From NCBI GenBank assembly GCA_911728435.2, contig OU452200.1:310001-374000 (forward strand): 64,000 nt of DNA, read 5' to 3'. This DNA is from Apoderus coryli (lineage: Eukaryota; Arthropoda; Insecta; Coleoptera; Attelabidae). Under the pieces are notes generated by a model. It searched no databases. It was not told the DNA's origin and saw only the letters and a list, made by a program, of their open reading frames with translations. The number at the start of each line of letters is the position of its first letter. Position 1 is the stretch's first letter. The position numbers and the translations under genes were made by a program. Positions 23,181 through 35,970 of this stretch are shown one piece after another.

Positions 23181-24035
23181 GAAGAAATATACTTAATTTT
23201 AAAATTAAGAAAGAAGCCAATATAGTAAACAAACTTTTACTGGATAAGGCCGGTAAGGAGAGAGTTACAGTGAAAACGTACAAAACATTTTCTCAGAAAT
23301 ATTGGTTTTTCGCCGATGGCCTCGTTAAGAAGATTATGCTATTGATCTTTATGTGATTGTAGTATTGAGGGCACATGCTGTCAACTACTTTACCACGGAA
23401 ATGCCTTTAATTAAAATTGTTTGTCTTATACAATTTCACAAAATTAATAGATACAATTCGTACAATAATTATTTAAACTTCTGGTTATATAATTAAAGTA
23501 TTTTTTTAATTAGTAATTACTTCGTAGGTATGTTTGATGCACAATCTGGCTGTCATTAGAGAAAATGAGTGTTGTATCGCCGACAGCTGTTCAGTTCAAC
23601 TGTAAAAGATAAATTCATAGGCATTTAAAAATAATAAATTAGCACACATTCATTAAAGCGTATACGTGCATATTTTACGGGATTCGATAATTAATCATAT
23701 TTTACAAATTTTATACTTGATGTGAATTATCAATCAACATTTTGTTGAGATCTTTCACCATGTGGAAAATTTATAAAAATATTAGGTGCTTATGACTAGT
23801 TGATTTCGAAATGATAACCCTTAATTCACTCGGTTTAACACAATAATACAGAACACAACCGAATCTCTCATATGCGAGGATTGTCTTTTATGTTTTTTCA
23901 AAATGGATGTGCACAAATGTACTAAATTTTGCAGAATTTTGAAGACCTTACGAAATCCAATTGCTGCAAGAAATAAAACGTCATGATATCGGACATAGGA
24001 GTAGACTTCAATCCGTTAACGAAGTAACTGAAAGC
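23181..24035. other. No gene seen beyond one short open frame
   Basis: Apart from the unassigned frame at 23165-23355 this is AT-rich sequence with no recognisable feature. Confidence 0.45.
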
Positions 24036-24185
24036 TGAGCTGGGTTGGTTCGGTTCGGTTAAGCTGGGCTGGGTTGGATTGGGTTGTTTGGGTCGGGTTG
24101 GATGAGGTTGAGATGGGGTGGGTGGGGTTGGATTGGTTTGTTTGGGTCGGGTTGGGTGGTATTGACCTGCTTGGGTAGGGTCGAG
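24036..24185 (+). repeat. Degenerate GGGTTG/GGTTC repeat tract
   Basis: About 150 bp made almost only of G and T on the forward strand, with repeating CTGGGTTGG, GGTTCGGTT and GGGTTGTTTGGGTCGGGTTG. Larger modules recur: TTGTTTGGGTCGGGTTGG appears twice, about 68 bp apart. The strand asymmetry is striking in this AT-rich region. A simple-repeat origin is the default reading. Resemblance to the TTGGG telomere motif reported in some beetles is only suggestive. Confidence 0.8.
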
Positions 24186-24910
24186 TTATGGCGTTGAGTT
24201 CTATTAGAGATTGAGGGTCACACACACTGACCTTATTTGTCAAATTGAAGGAAAATTGTATAAGGAAAAGTTGATTGAAATATGGAAACCTACAAGACAT
24301 ATTTGAAAATTTTTTGAAAATTTTGACTATTTGAGGGTTGCCTGAAGAGGTATAAATTATAGCATGCAATTTTTCAAAGAGCCCGGGGGTTATTAGGAGG
24401 TTTCCTAAATATTTACAATTCTAATAGCGCAATGTCATTCGTAATGAAATTAAGTATCTTTTAAGCTTTCCGCTAGGGTCTCCACTCGTCCCATTAAGGT
24501 CTCAGGACCTTAGGTTAGGTTTGTACATTTAAATTAATAGTTCGACTAATGTAAATTCTGGAGACATCAAATTTGGAGTGATGATAGACGCTATAGAGAC
24601 AGATGTTTTGAGATCATGCATAATTAATTCCGACGTTTCGTCTAATTGAAATAAGAAGATTAAAAAAAAAATAAGTGAAAACTTTGACACGTCATTAGAT
24701 GGATATAAGAAACGGTATGACGTTGAAGATCGGTATAAAAATAGATAATTGTGAAAAATTAAGCATGCCGAAGTTTGAAATAGGTGATGATAGTACGAGT
24801 TGAGTTATAGCGTTAGGTTTGATTTCAGATTGAGGGTCGGAACGGCCTTATTTGTCAAATTGAAGAAAAGTTGTATAAGGAAAAGTTGAATCATATATGG
24901 AAACCTACAA
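24183..24910. repeat. About 110-bp direct repeat, two copies
   Basis: 24183-24295 and 24802-24910 share GAGTTATxGCGTT, AGATTGAGGGTC, CTTATTTGTCAAATTGAAG, TTGTATAAGGAAAAGTTGA and ATATGGAAACCTACAA in the same order and strand. The 610-bp offset contains no recognisable gene. Confidence 0.75.
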
Positions 24911-25054
24911 TATGTATATGGAAAAAAATTAAAAATTTAATAATATTTGTCTTCATGACGTCTCTAAACGAACAAAAACTGTACCATTATACCTAGCCCC
25001 CGTAGCTTTGGGATGGAACACCTCGTTTTAAAGGATATTTTCTACTGAATATAC

Positions 25055-25345
25055 TTGACTTGTTAAGGCCTGAAATGCAAAACTTTCCTGGTTACAACCA
25101 AAGAACATGGTTTCAGCAAGACAGAGCCAGGACATACACGTCCAATATTGCGACTTCGTGATATTTTTCCTGACAATTTGTCTCCAGGAGAGGTGACTTA
25201 ATTTTTTTCTTATAAGCATATGTCAAATCTAAGGTGTATGTTAGATCCGACCTCTCTGGTGCAATTGAAAGAAAATATGCGTAGCAAAATAGCATCCATC
25301 TCAAAGTCTGCATGCCGAGTCGTCATCATATAAAATTTTGCTGAT
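25055..25345 (+). pseudogene. Tc1/mariner (DUF4817-type) transposase fragment
   Basis: The forward frame reads LLRPEMQNFPGYNQRTWFQQ and DRARTYTSN (the QQD second catalytic aspartate), then RDIFPDNLSPGE. After a shift comes FFL, a stop, AYVKSKVYVRSDLSGAI. The third catalytic region is lost in the shift. The LRPEMQ segment is nearly the same as in the fragment at 22950-23180, and a related reverse-strand piece is at 57525-57770. Confidence 0.65.
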
Positions 25346-27224
25346 CGTTTAAGTGACGACCGGAAGTTTCTGCTGCTGGATTGCATTTAAATGACATCAA
25401 AGATATGGTAGTGACTTATTATAAATACGAAAATGTGAGGCAATCGTTAGTTACGCAACTTAATACAACGAAAATTCGTATATAAATATCACATAATATA
25501 GGGCAACAATACTCAATCCCGAAATCCCTATTAAATTGGAGAAGGCAAAAGAATGAAAAGAAAAAGAATTGTACGAAGCACAACCCTCACACAGCTCGTT
25601 GTAGAGTCGACCGGAAAGCAGAAGAAGAGGGTTGTTATGTATGTTTCCCCTTGAACTTGTAGCTATATATTTTATTATAACGTAAACACAATGAAATTAT
25701 GTTTTCATTTCGTCGTAATCGGAAATTAAATTATAAATATAGGTAGCTATATGCATTGCCTTTATATGTCTTGTTCTTTGACTAATATAGCACAAAATGT
25801 TTTTAAAATCTTGGATTTTAGCACTATTAAAAACTATATTATCACAAATGCGACGTTTCGCAGGTTATATGCGAGTAGAAGCAGCAATATACGGGGTGTC
25901 CCACACATTGGCAATATTTTGAAAACTATCAGTTTTTGGGATAAACACCCTTTCATAAACTTGCCCTTATTTTTGATGCAAAAAAATAGAAAAAATATAA
26001 AATGGGGGGTTGCCATTTAAAAATTTTGAATTATGACACTTTTTTCAATTTAATTTTTACCTTTTTTTTCAAATACCCTGTATTAAAATTTACTAAAAAA
26101 ATATACGTGGGCGGCTAAAGTAGGTCTATATCTCCTAAAATTGTTAGTATTCTTTATTCTGAAAACGTCATTTTTGACATAAAATTTCAAATATTTCGAA
26201 AACGGCTGGCGATAGGTATAACATATTATGCATGAAATATGTTTAGAATTACGAAGAGAATCGAAAAAACATATAATTTACATAGGGTCGCATTTGAAAT
26301 AAGGAAGTTGACACCCATTTCCGGTATAACCGGAAGTGCTAAATTCTTGAAAACATTTTAGCCGAATTGGCCCCATCGACCTAAGTACTACACCAGAATT
26401 TCAGATTCTTCCACAGTGTAGTTTCTCCATAATCGATCAAATCCCTTCCCGGTGGGGCACCCGGTAGTCTTAAAACCCAAACCCCGTCAAATGTCATTAA
26501 AAGCCGTCTTGAGGTGTCAGATATCCCTGTATTACCGACTGAACTCCGATGTGAACGCCATATGTCAAATGCATATGTCAAAGGTGAAACTCTACATATA
26601 CATCAAATGACGAAATTCACGCTGCTTGGAAACTACAGTTGTTATCAACTAATTCCCTATATGGCTTTGACATAAATTTCAAAGCACAATGACATTTGAC
26701 GTCATTTGCAAAAATTAAAGTACATTCACATTGATAGCCTTTTTATTGATTTTTTAGCATGTTCAAGACCAGCACGCATCGGGTGAAACTGACAATTTGT
26801 TCGAACTGTTAGTTCTTCAACTGTTGTTCCTTTAAATCTCCATTTGCCAGGTAGGTACACAAGAACACTTTTACAATAATTTAATATACATCCAACATAG
26901 TGAACAAATCTTAGACGAAGAAAGAATTCACGTGCAGGTTTCAAAATCAAGTTATTCCATACAAATAGTAACAAAGCAGACAGAAAAGTACATTTTATTG
27001 AAACAAATAATGTTCCTGCGTGCTTTCCTGAAACAATATAAAATGGAAGTAGAAATCAGGTCAAAATTGAATTTTTAATGAAATATACTACGGGGGAAAA
27101 TATACAATTATTGATCATCCTCTCTCGATAAACATATTAGGTAGACGATAGAAAATTATTTGTCTATTTGAAGAACTGACCAATATAGTTTTGACGTAGA
27201 GTCCTTTTTTACAAAAGTTCCAAT
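25346..27224. other. No gene; dispersed-repeat-like block at 25885-26580
   Basis: From 25885 (ACGGGGTGTCCCACACATTGG) the sequence has the texture of a non-coding dispersed repeat. It has homopolymer runs and a perfect TTCCGGT-ATA-ACCGGAA palindrome at 26319-26335. A reverse 82-codon frame (26726-26974) has no recognised motif. Confidence 0.4.
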
Positions 27225-27290
27225 ATCAGACTAGAAATTGAAGAAAACAATTTGCTATTTTTAGATCTTCTAGAGATATTCTTGAGGTTT
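27225..27290 (+). pseudogene. Penelope-like RT scrap
   Basis: The forward frame IRLEIEENNLLFLDLLEIF resembles the MEIE-x-N-x-LPFLD-x-L motif of Penelope-like reverse transcriptases and the better preserved piece at 53760-54110. It is short, so this is a tentative call. Confidence 0.4.
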
Positions 27291-28485
27291 TTTTTTAAAA
27301 AAAAGAAATAGCCTAAAAATTTGCAGAAATTGTCGTAGACATAATTATCGTTGGTGTAAAATAGGAAAAGTGAAAGAAATATTTATTACATACCTATAAC
27401 CATTTTGATTACATTCCAAATCGATATTAAGAATTTTTCATTAAAAAAATCGAATAAACTTTAATTAAAACTGGGTGTTTGTTGTGTCGTAAGTTAAAAC
27501 TTCATTTTCATCGTTTCCTCGCAAACGCTGTTCAAAAGAATAATAAAAGATTATGCTAATGTAGGTAAACAGAGCGTTTTGTTGGTGCGGGTGTTACATT
27601 CCACATTTTCCAGGTTAATGAGATTCACCATTTTACAGGAAGAAATATACGCGGAGCTCTAGGTTTTGCTATACTAAGCTTCTAATGATTATGTTGCAGA
27701 TTTATTATTATACGAAAACAGAAAAAGTGTTTTATGGTAAAGGAAAGAAAAAATTTTGTTTATTACTTCAGGAGGGGGTTTCATTAGATTTTTTGCGCAA
27801 TAAATTACGAGTTTATTGTAAATATTTCTTGGATTTGAAGAAATAGTCCATTGCTGGTGCTGGTGAGGAGCATTGTTGAAAATACAACTAATGTAGGCAA
27901 TATATTATTTTGTTGCTATTCAACTCACAAGTTGCTATTAACTCCATATAATCTTGTCAATAGAAACTCAAGTTTAAACCCTTTGGCGGTGGATGAAAAC
28001 TGTATTTCAGATAAGCAAAATCTAATAGTTGACTAACAGACAATACGTATATTCGAGTACCTTTGTGTTTCAGCCTTAATCTAATTTACTTTTCGTATAT
28101 AACCAGATGGATGGTGGAGGATTAGACATAATTTACCTCCTTCAAACATAACATTGTGCTTTCTAACTCTATGTGAATGAGTGACGTTTTGCCCTGTCAG
28201 ATTCCGCTCTATTTTCACTATTAAGTATAGAATGTAATATGCACCAACACCCGCTTGCATATTTTAGTTATTTGCCTACCAATTATTAAGTGAATCGAGT
28301 TTGGCAATTAGTACGGCTGAAGACAAGGGAATCGCTGCTATTATTGTTTTAATATGAGAGCAGGTAATTGGAAACGTTTAGCTTGACTTAATGTGTTGGT
28401 TTAGTTCGAGATAACTGCTGAGGTAATTTATTGACTTACACTAAAACTTGGTTATTTCAATTTCAGAGCAATCGCGATTTTAAAA
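27291..28485. other. No gene seen
   Basis: AT-rich, with small frames only (for example 27851-28036) and no recognised repeats. Confidence 0.5.
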
Positions 28486-28489
28486 GATA

Positions 28490-29910
28490 ATCAAAATAAT
28501 AATAATATTCTTTATTGTCTAACAGGTTACAAAACCAATACAACTAAATAAATAAGCTACTATAATAATAAACTAATTAATAATCATACAAAACAAAATA
28601 CACACATCAGATGGCCAGAGTTTGCAGGAACTGAGACAATTGAGGGCAGAAAGATCTTACAGGCTCATTGAAATAGTTAATTGCTTGACTAAATCCTTCA
28701 TGTTACATGTTTGGCATGCTTTGGATTGATAATTAGTACGAAAAACAGGAACGTGAAATAGTCTGCTACTACTCGCAGAGGGGCCCGGTATGTTAAAATT
28801 TAACGGTCGGAGTAGATTTGAACAGTCCACCAAGCTATTTATAAGCTTAAACAGAAAGAGTTGTCCAGCATACACTCTGCGAGCAGCCAGCGAAACCATT
28901 TGAAAGCGATCGAGCAGTGCTCTATGATCGAATCCTCTACATGGGAATCTACCGTCAATTTTAAACGCTAAGGAAGGTTAAGGAATTTGCGCTGTATGTA
29001 TTCAATGTGTCCTGCATGAGATTGGTAAATGGGAGACCATATTATAGATGCGTACTCAAGCTTAGATCTTACCAGAGCACAATACAAATTAGTTATACAT
29101 TCAATATCACTAAAATCTTTGGTAACACGAAACAAAAAGCCAAGTATGCGTAGTGCATCTCGGGTAATACTTTAAATATGATAATTAAATGACAATTCAG
29201 TGTCGACGTAAACTCCAAGATCCCTGACAACATCACAAGACTCAAGCGCAGTGTCACTCAGCTGATAGCGATATTCAAAAACAATTTGCGATTTCGAAAA
29301 TATGACAAACTTACATTTATTAATATTTAAAGGCAATTTATTATAGTTACACCAATCTTCAAGCTTAGATAAGTCGTGCTGCAACAATACGCAATCCGAA
29401 GTGTCTCGAATAACACGATACAACTTCAGATCGTCTGCAAACATCAAATGGTTGCTTGTAAGTTCCTGGGATATGTCATTAATGAAAATTGAAAATATTA
29501 ATGGTGCCAAACAGCTGCCCTGAGGCGCTCCGCTGGTGGGTGTGAAAGTTTCCGATTTATGGTCATTGTATTCGACATAGTGTTGTCGAGCAGACAAGTA
29601 GGAGGCAAAAAGCGTTAAAAGATCCTCATGAAAACCCAACCTGACATTTTCCGTAGGACAAGCGAATGATCCAGCTTATCGAAAGCCTTCAAAAAATCTG
29701 TATAAATCGCATCGATCCGGAGACCCTCCCCGAGGGTACGAAATACATCCTCTAGAAAATAAGTTGGTTACTGTAGAGCGGCCTGGGAAAAAACCGTGCT
29801 GCTGTGGATCAATCTGATGCTTAATTTGAGTAAATATTTTTCGGTGTAATGCCGCTTCAAAAACCTTCGAGAAGTTGAGTTGATCTGGATTTTGTGACAC
29901 TTTTGGACAG
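28490..29910 (-). mobile_element. Jockey-like LINE, 5'-truncated, reverse strand
   Basis: The tail AACCTGTTAGACAATAAAGAATATTATTATTATT (reverse strand) is at 28490-28535. Coding sequence extends right to about 29905, where it stops abruptly within the RT fingers. A solo copy of the same 3' end (CTTTATTGTCTAACAGGT) is at 57936-57953. Confidence 0.88.
28657..29900 (-). pseudogene. LINE reverse transcriptase, broken
   Basis: 29676-29900 encodes FSKVFEAALHRKIF and QHGFFPGRSTVTNL (fingers). 29172-29639 encodes the palm, with GAPQGSCLAPLIFSIFINDI and the catalytic FADD (29430-29441), then PLNINKCKFVIFS and DLGVYVD. 28657-28899 is the C-terminal region. Frameshifts near 29650-29680 and between 28900 and 29170 break it. 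The FADDLKLY style matches the LINE at 39312-40672 rather than the one at the left edge. Confidence 0.88.
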
Positions 29911-30423
29911 GAAACATTTTTACTGTTCTCTCAGCAACGCAGCAAATTCTAGTAACGCCATCTATGGACTTTTTGAGTGGACAATATGTCTACCGTATAC
30001 TCAACAATAAAATACATACTCAAAACTTTTGATCAGAAACTAGGTACAGCATAAATTTATTTTTTACAGCAATGCACAATATAATGTAACATAATATACC
30101 TATATGTAACCATATCGGTAACATGATATGCAGCGAAGCTGAAGCTGCTATTTTCCTGCAATAGAAAGCAGAATACGGTGAAATGTCCGGCAAATAAATG
30201 GCAGTTATGGGTCAGTTATAATTATAGAAATAATCCGGAGCTTTTGGTTGGCATGTATATATAAGAAACGTACGTACGTCTCTATGATACTCTACGTTGC
30301 TATTGTTACTTTATTTCAGGATTGTATTTTATATTATTTGGGAAGATTTGGACCGCATTAATTCATTCTACATCCTTCACAGACTAAACGAATGGATTAT
30401 TTTAAGTCAGAAACATTGTTGCA
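29911..30423. other. No gene seen
   Basis: AT-rich. It includes the AGTAACGCCATCTATG repeat also present near 16560. No coding motif was found. Confidence 0.45.
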
Positions 30424-31332
30424 TTAATAAAGTTTACTGTACTGTACGTAATCAGTGAAACTACGGCTAACTCTGGTCAATATTTGCGGGGTACCAGTTT
30501 GAAAAGCATCTCTTAAGCGTATTTTCATATCGTGTGGGGTTGTTGGAGGCGTCTTGTAGACAATTATTGCTTTCACGTGTCCCGATAAAAATATACCCGG
30601 ATATATGGAGGTCAATTTTTTCTTCCAATTCACCTGTGATGATAATGAGGCGGAACTCCATCTAATTGAAACCACATAGTTGTTCTCCTGTTTAAAGGAA
30701 TTTCTTCTAATTATACATGAAGTTGGTGTAGAAGAAAATCCAGTACCATCATACCATTTAACGATCCCTCAAAAATTAGGGTACTATTAAATATCGGCCC
30801 AATGTTCCACCCCACACATCAATGGACCACCTATTTGGATTGCTGATGATTTTGTATTCATGGGGATTCGAGTCAGAATAATAATGGTCGTTGTTCACGA
30901 GGCTATTGTTGTGAAATCTATATTCGTCACTAAATAACACATTATCAGAAAATGCTTCATTTGCTGCCACTTTATCTAACACCCACTTGCAAAATTCAAT
31001 TCTATTGTCAAAATCATTTCCATAAAGCTCTTGACAAAGCTGGATTTTATAAGCATGAAATCTGTGTTTTTTGACCACTCGTGAAATACTTGCCTTACTA
31101 ATATTGGTGTTTTCGAATATCTGATTTTAGGATTTTCGATTACGGAACCAACTGTAGCAAAAATAGTTTTTCGATTTTCGGTGACAGGTTTTCTTGTAAC
31201 GTAGTTCTTATAACTTTCAGTTTCCTTAAACTGATTGAAAAGTCTCTGAAAAGCAGCTGGTCTTATGGATGATTTCGTATGGGAAACCTTTGAGCATAAA
31301 CTCGAGAAGCCAATGAAGAATTTTGATGGCAT
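30424..31332 (-). pseudogene. Tc1/mariner (DUF4817-type) transposase, broken
   Basis: Three reverse frames form one protein. 30976-31332 is the N-terminal DNA-binding half (FQRLFNQFKETESYKNYVTR, KRKT-like segments). 30776-31078 holds the first catalytic aspartate in NVLFSDEYRFHNNSLVNNDH. 30424-30675 is the C-terminus, with FLSGHVKAIIVYKTPPTTP and DAFQ...ILTRVSRSFTDYV. The segment with the second and third catalytic residues (about 30660-30790) is full of stops. I saw no flanking inverted repeats. Confidence 0.7.
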
Positions 31333-32812
31333 TCTCCATGGATCAATATGATATCAATACGTTTTTCTTTTGAGTAAATAATCTTCATTTTAATAAAGTA
31401 ACACAAAAACTAACAATTGTAAATCAATTACATTTAGTAAAGCATTACAGGCCGAAGGACTTCGGTCAATGACCTTTTGGGATTTTGCACCAATATTATT
31501 ATTATTACAAGATATTTCTTCTTGTTTTCTAGACTTACGTTCTTTGCAGGGTCCATCTAGTGACGGCCGTAAAAGTACGGTCAGGATCGTATTATTCTTT
31601 TAAAAGACCAACCAGAAACAGATTCTATTAAAGACATTGTATTTTATTTATTAACAAGACAAATGAAAAAAATTGGGTTTTGAACGGTGATTAATAATAA
31701 GAGTTTATTTATCTACATAAAAGTGTTTTACAACAAATGACACCCTGTATAAGGAATCAATTAAATAATGCAACCCGAAATAATCATAAAGGTTTTAAGC
31801 TTAATTTATTTAGACTGCACCATTCCTCAAAAATGATAAAGATGATTTTGGAAGTTCACACAATCAACGATGCTTTGAAGAGTATAATTTGACATAATCT
31901 ACATTCCCAGTCGTTAACAAACAACAGAAAAAATAGTGGGCCCAAGTAAGTGCCTAAGGAATGCTACAAATCTGTGAGATTGGTAACCATTATTAAATAC
32001 ATATTGAGGTCTGTTTTAAAAACAATTTTAGTGTTGAAACAAAGCCGAATTGATCCAATTTTTGTATCAGAATACCCTGATCTGTCGTGTCTGTATATCC
32101 CACATCAATTTGCCTCCAAGATCCAATCTATCAGAAAGAATAGTCAGATTAGATACGGTAGATCTATGGAAGATGTTAAGCAGCAGAGATACGATTTCTC
32201 TAAACTAAAGTAAATATACAATTATGATTCAAAACTTTTGCAAATTTTTTCAATATAGAAACCGATTGGTAGTAGTTACTGATCACCTGAATTAAGAATG
32301 GCAACAATCTACTCTTGCGGAAAACTCTAATTTTATAAAGTCAAATTGAAAATCAAGCACAAATTAAAAAAAAATAGTTAATTCCGCCTCTGTCATCCAC
32401 TGTCTATTTGTTTCTCGATATCTCTCTATAGACTATCTATCTATACTATACTGTGCATTATTGTTGTCAATATGGCCCTTCAAGGAGATTAAAAACCAAA
32501 CATGTACCTATTGACTTTTGGATTACATCTCACTAATACCACTACATTTCATTCAATTCATATAGAGTAGGTAGGATTTATGTTATTAGAGAGAAATCAT
32601 ATTTATGCTCTCTAAATTATTACAATTTGAAAATACAAGCCACTCCTGATTCATTTCCAATAATGTTCAAAGATTATATTTGGGAAAAACTGGGTTTTGG
32701 CAGTGATTTGCCAAGGGCTTACGGAATTCAACTGCGTTGACCAAGTTACAGGGTGGTCGCAAATTACAGTAGCATGATTAACTAGTAAAAATATGCATAC
32801 GGGATTTTTGTT
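31333..32812. other. No gene; possible LINE 3' tail near 31500
   Basis: GGCCGAAGGACTTCGGTC at about 31451-31468 forms a small palindrome and is followed by (ATT)n at 31493-31504, which resembles a forward LINE 3' end. The 87-codon frame 31950-32213 has no recognised motif. The rest is AT-rich. Confidence 0.35.
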
Positions 32813-34028
32813 ATGAAATTATTGCCAGAACTCTTTAAACAATTAGTCAACTATTTTGAAAGAAATAATTTATTTTGTCCGAAACAATTTGGATTTAGAC
32901 CGAAACTTAACACCGTTTCAGCTATAGAAAATTTTATAAATAGCGTTATAACCGCTTTTGAGAGTAGAAGGCTTGTGGGGACTTCTTTTCTTGATTTAAG
33001 AAAGGTGTTTGATTGCGTCTCACAGGATATCTTGTTGGGTAAACTGGAGCGATACGGTATGAGTGCGAATTCGGTTCGTTTACTGAGTTCCTATCTCACT
33101 GGTAGGAATGTTGTAACGATGTTTGAGTCAAAGTCTTTTCAGCCCTTGTTGAGCTCTTGTGGAGTCCCACAGGGCTCGGTGCTCGGACCTCTATTGTTTT
33201 TGATTTTCATTAATGACCGCTCTGACCTGACATTGTTTGCAGACGATTCAACTATTGTCGATGTTGAACTGTCGAGTGATGTTCTGGCCTCAAGTATGAT
33301 TAATGCACAGTCGAGGGCTGCTGACTGGTTTGCAGCTAACAAACTCTCTATGAATGCCAATAAAACAGCTACTAAAATATTTACATTACGTGAGACGGAT
33401 GTTGCTGTTTCTGATGGTCTGGTAAAGTTTTTGGGTGTCACTTTGGACCAAAAGCTAACCTGGGCGGGTCATGTCGAGGTAACCATTGCCAAGTTGTCTC
33501 TTCACGATGCGAAGCTTGAAGGGTGAAGTCTCTTTTAATGTTTTGAAATCAGCATATTATGGCCTTTTTCACAGTATGGCTTCATATGCTTTGTCAATTT
33601 GGGGACACTCTTGTCATGCTAGTCGGGTATTCGCAATCCAAAGACGAGTGGTTCGAATAATGACAGATTTAAACTTTAGAGAGGATGTCAGACCTAAATT
33701 TAAAGAATGTAAAATAATTACACTCCCGTGTCTCTATATCTGCAATTCAATTATGTATGTGAAAAATAATTACAATTTGTACATAAAGCATGATGAAGTT
33801 CACAACCACAATAATACCAGAAACAAAAATGACATTCTTCCTGAATATATGAGGTTGGGTAGAAGCAGAAATTCTGTAAATTATTATGGTCCCACATGCT
33901 ATAATCATTTGCCAGATAGTTTGAAAACACTGAGCCTTGCAATGTTCAAAAATAGATTAAAGAACTACTTAATTGACCAGGCTTTTTACTCCATTGATGA
34001 ATTCCTCAGCACTGACTTTCTGTTGTGA
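32813..34028 (+). pseudogene. LINE reverse transcriptase with one frameshift
   Basis: The first frame (32813-33526) carries FCPKQFGFRPKLNTVSAI, a FLDLRKVFDCV version of the first catalytic block, CGVPQGSVLGPLLFLIFIND and the catalytic FADD (33236-33247), then FLGVTLDQKLTWAGHV. A shift near 33490-33520 passes to the second frame (33486-34028), with YYGLFHSMASYALSIWGHS, NHLPDSLKTL and FKNRLKNYLIDQAFYSIDEF. FADD replaces YADD. With a single shift, this is among the better preserved RTs in the window. Confidence 0.9.
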
Positions 34029-34144
34029 TTAAGTTGTATACATTTCTATGTTTTTGTATTGTGTTATGTAATATTTTAGTATTTAATATGACTTGTGTAA
34101 ACCTTTTTTGGTAATGACATGTAATGGGAATAAATAAATAAATA
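32813..34144 (+). mobile_element. Jockey-like LINE, 5'-truncated, forward strand
   Basis: Begins abruptly inside the RT fingers at 32813 and ends with an AATAAATAAATAA tail at 34129-34144. The family resembles the LINEs at 1-1745 and 43263-45165. Confidence 0.9.
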
Positions 34145-34942
34145 ACTAAAAAAATTAACCTACAGTTATATCCTGCATTGCCAGCAATGAACGAGAGTAT
34201 GATAAGAAAACAATTTTATTTATTGAATCTGGAATTAGTGTTAGCCGCTATTTGTTTCAATTTTATGTAGTCCTCATGTACTTTTATCTTTGCAGACAAT
34301 ATATACCCAAGCTACATCAAATGTACTTTGGAGGGACTATATACCAAGTATACTTTAAATGTACTTAGTTCGCTTACATCGGGCCACCTTGTATACTGTA
34401 TAAAAGAAACTAATTATTTAGTGGGGCTAGTTGTTTCCCATGTTGTTAATCTCTGCTAAATCCACAGATTTGGTCCAGTTAAACTGTGCATTCAAACACA
34501 GACCGACAATGCATGCGAAATAGAAAATGAAAAAGAGCAAAATAAACTTTCACATTATCGTTTATACCCCATCTGGGTTAAAATCGTTTATTTCAATTAA
34601 ATATTTGTAGTCCAACCTAAAATGGCTGAAATCAATAGAGTTTAGTTTTGTTGGGGAACAAGCGAATGCTGACTGCTAAACTGAGACCCATTCTATGAAA
34701 ACAAATGGAAAAACGTCTAACAGAAAATTACTCTTAATTTATACGTACAGATTATGGTCCCATTAACTGGTTTTTTGCCCTATATATACAGGGTGTGTCG
34801 TAGATTACTAACCATAGTTTCACAGAAGACACTGGAGATGAAAATTTTGTTAAAAGTGAAATTTCAAAAAAAATTACAACGGCTGAAAATATTCGATTCA
34901 AAATTGAAATACTAAGATTTCAAGGCATACATACACACACTG

Positions 34943-34981
34943 TTAGCATCCTCAGTTCTCAATCTCTCCTGAGGATGCTAA
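34943..34981. repeat. Perfect 13-bp hairpin
   Basis: Arms TTAGCATCCTCAG and CTGAGGATGCTAA with a 13-nt loop. It has no T-run and no neighbouring gene to suggest a terminator. It may be the closely spaced ends of a tiny element or a fold-back scrap. Confidence 0.7.
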
Positions 34982-35899
34982 GCCTGTATATAAAGTGGCT
35001 TAAATATAATATATTTAGTATTCCAAAATTCCCATCAACATCACTGGGTTTCCCGTTTTTAGCTAATCAGGGACTTTACAAATCGAGTTGGCTTTTTGCG
35101 TTGTTAGATTTGTTAGATTAGGAAAGACACCAACTCTTGCTCTCTTCACTCACGATGGTTTTTGTATATTATTTATGAAGTTTTGCACCCAAACGAATTT
35201 TATGTAAATATGTGAGCAGTTTCCTGGCTATCAAAAAACCTTTAGCCATCAAAAACTTTACAGGTCAAACCTAAATGACTTGGAGTATATCAGTTAGTAA
35301 AGCTTGCGGATTCAAGTTTTTAATATTCATCAAACTAACACCACACATGTTTCATGTTTTATTTATAGTCTGTTCTGTTTTTCCCTGTTAACAAATATTT
35401 TACATGGGTAAATGTAAATGCAGAGAAAGACACACAGAAGAAACCTCTATTTTCAATCCAACTCTCTTTTTAAAGTTGTTGTTTATTTGTATATTTGTTC
35501 AGACTTTTGCAATATTCACTATCTCTTTGTTTGACAATCCCCGAATCTTATAAACACCACGTTTACAGTACGTTGGATTTGATTTTCAATCAAATGTTTT
35601 TGTGACAAAAGATTTACTTATATATAGTATACGGGAAATGCTATGAATGTTTGATATTATCGACAGGATGACCCTATTGCAGTTGTTGTTGATGCGATGA
35701 CCCAAGAGGACTAGCAATGTTGTTTTTCGACAAATAGTTATTCCGATTTTAGCCATGACCAAAAGTCGCCAGAAACTGTGTGTATGTAGGAGCGCCAGGA
35801 GCAAATATGAATATTTGTAGACAAGCGTGTTACAAACGATTAAATTAAAACCCGTTAAGTTTAAATTTTTGAGTGTCTGATGCATTGTGACCTAAAATA

Positions 35900-35970
35900 T
35901 TGTAACAAGACACCACGCCACTGGTATTATGGATACTAGTTGGGTTTTTTTATATAGATATTTTCTCTTA
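35900..35970 (+). repeat. 70-bp dispersed repeat, copy 1
   Basis: TTGTAACAAGACACCACGCC, then ACTGGTATTATGGATACTAG and AGATATTTTCTCTTA. The reverse-complement copy is at 57390-57458. CCACTGG/CCAGTGGCGTGG resembles a hAT-type terminus, but no element was delimited. Confidence 0.7.

Noticed and set aside
24016..24369. Reverse 117-codon Pro/Thr/Ser/Asn-rich frame
   Set aside because: It is produced by the G-rich tract read in antisense; the repetitive composition is explained by the DNA repeat.
24630..24660. Third hammerhead motif (GACGTTTCGTC)
   Set aside because: It has a GAAAC-like complement but no CTGATGA partner at a suitable distance.
33139..33441. Reverse 100-codon frame
   Set aside because: Antisense of the LINE RT palm (PQGS to FLGV).
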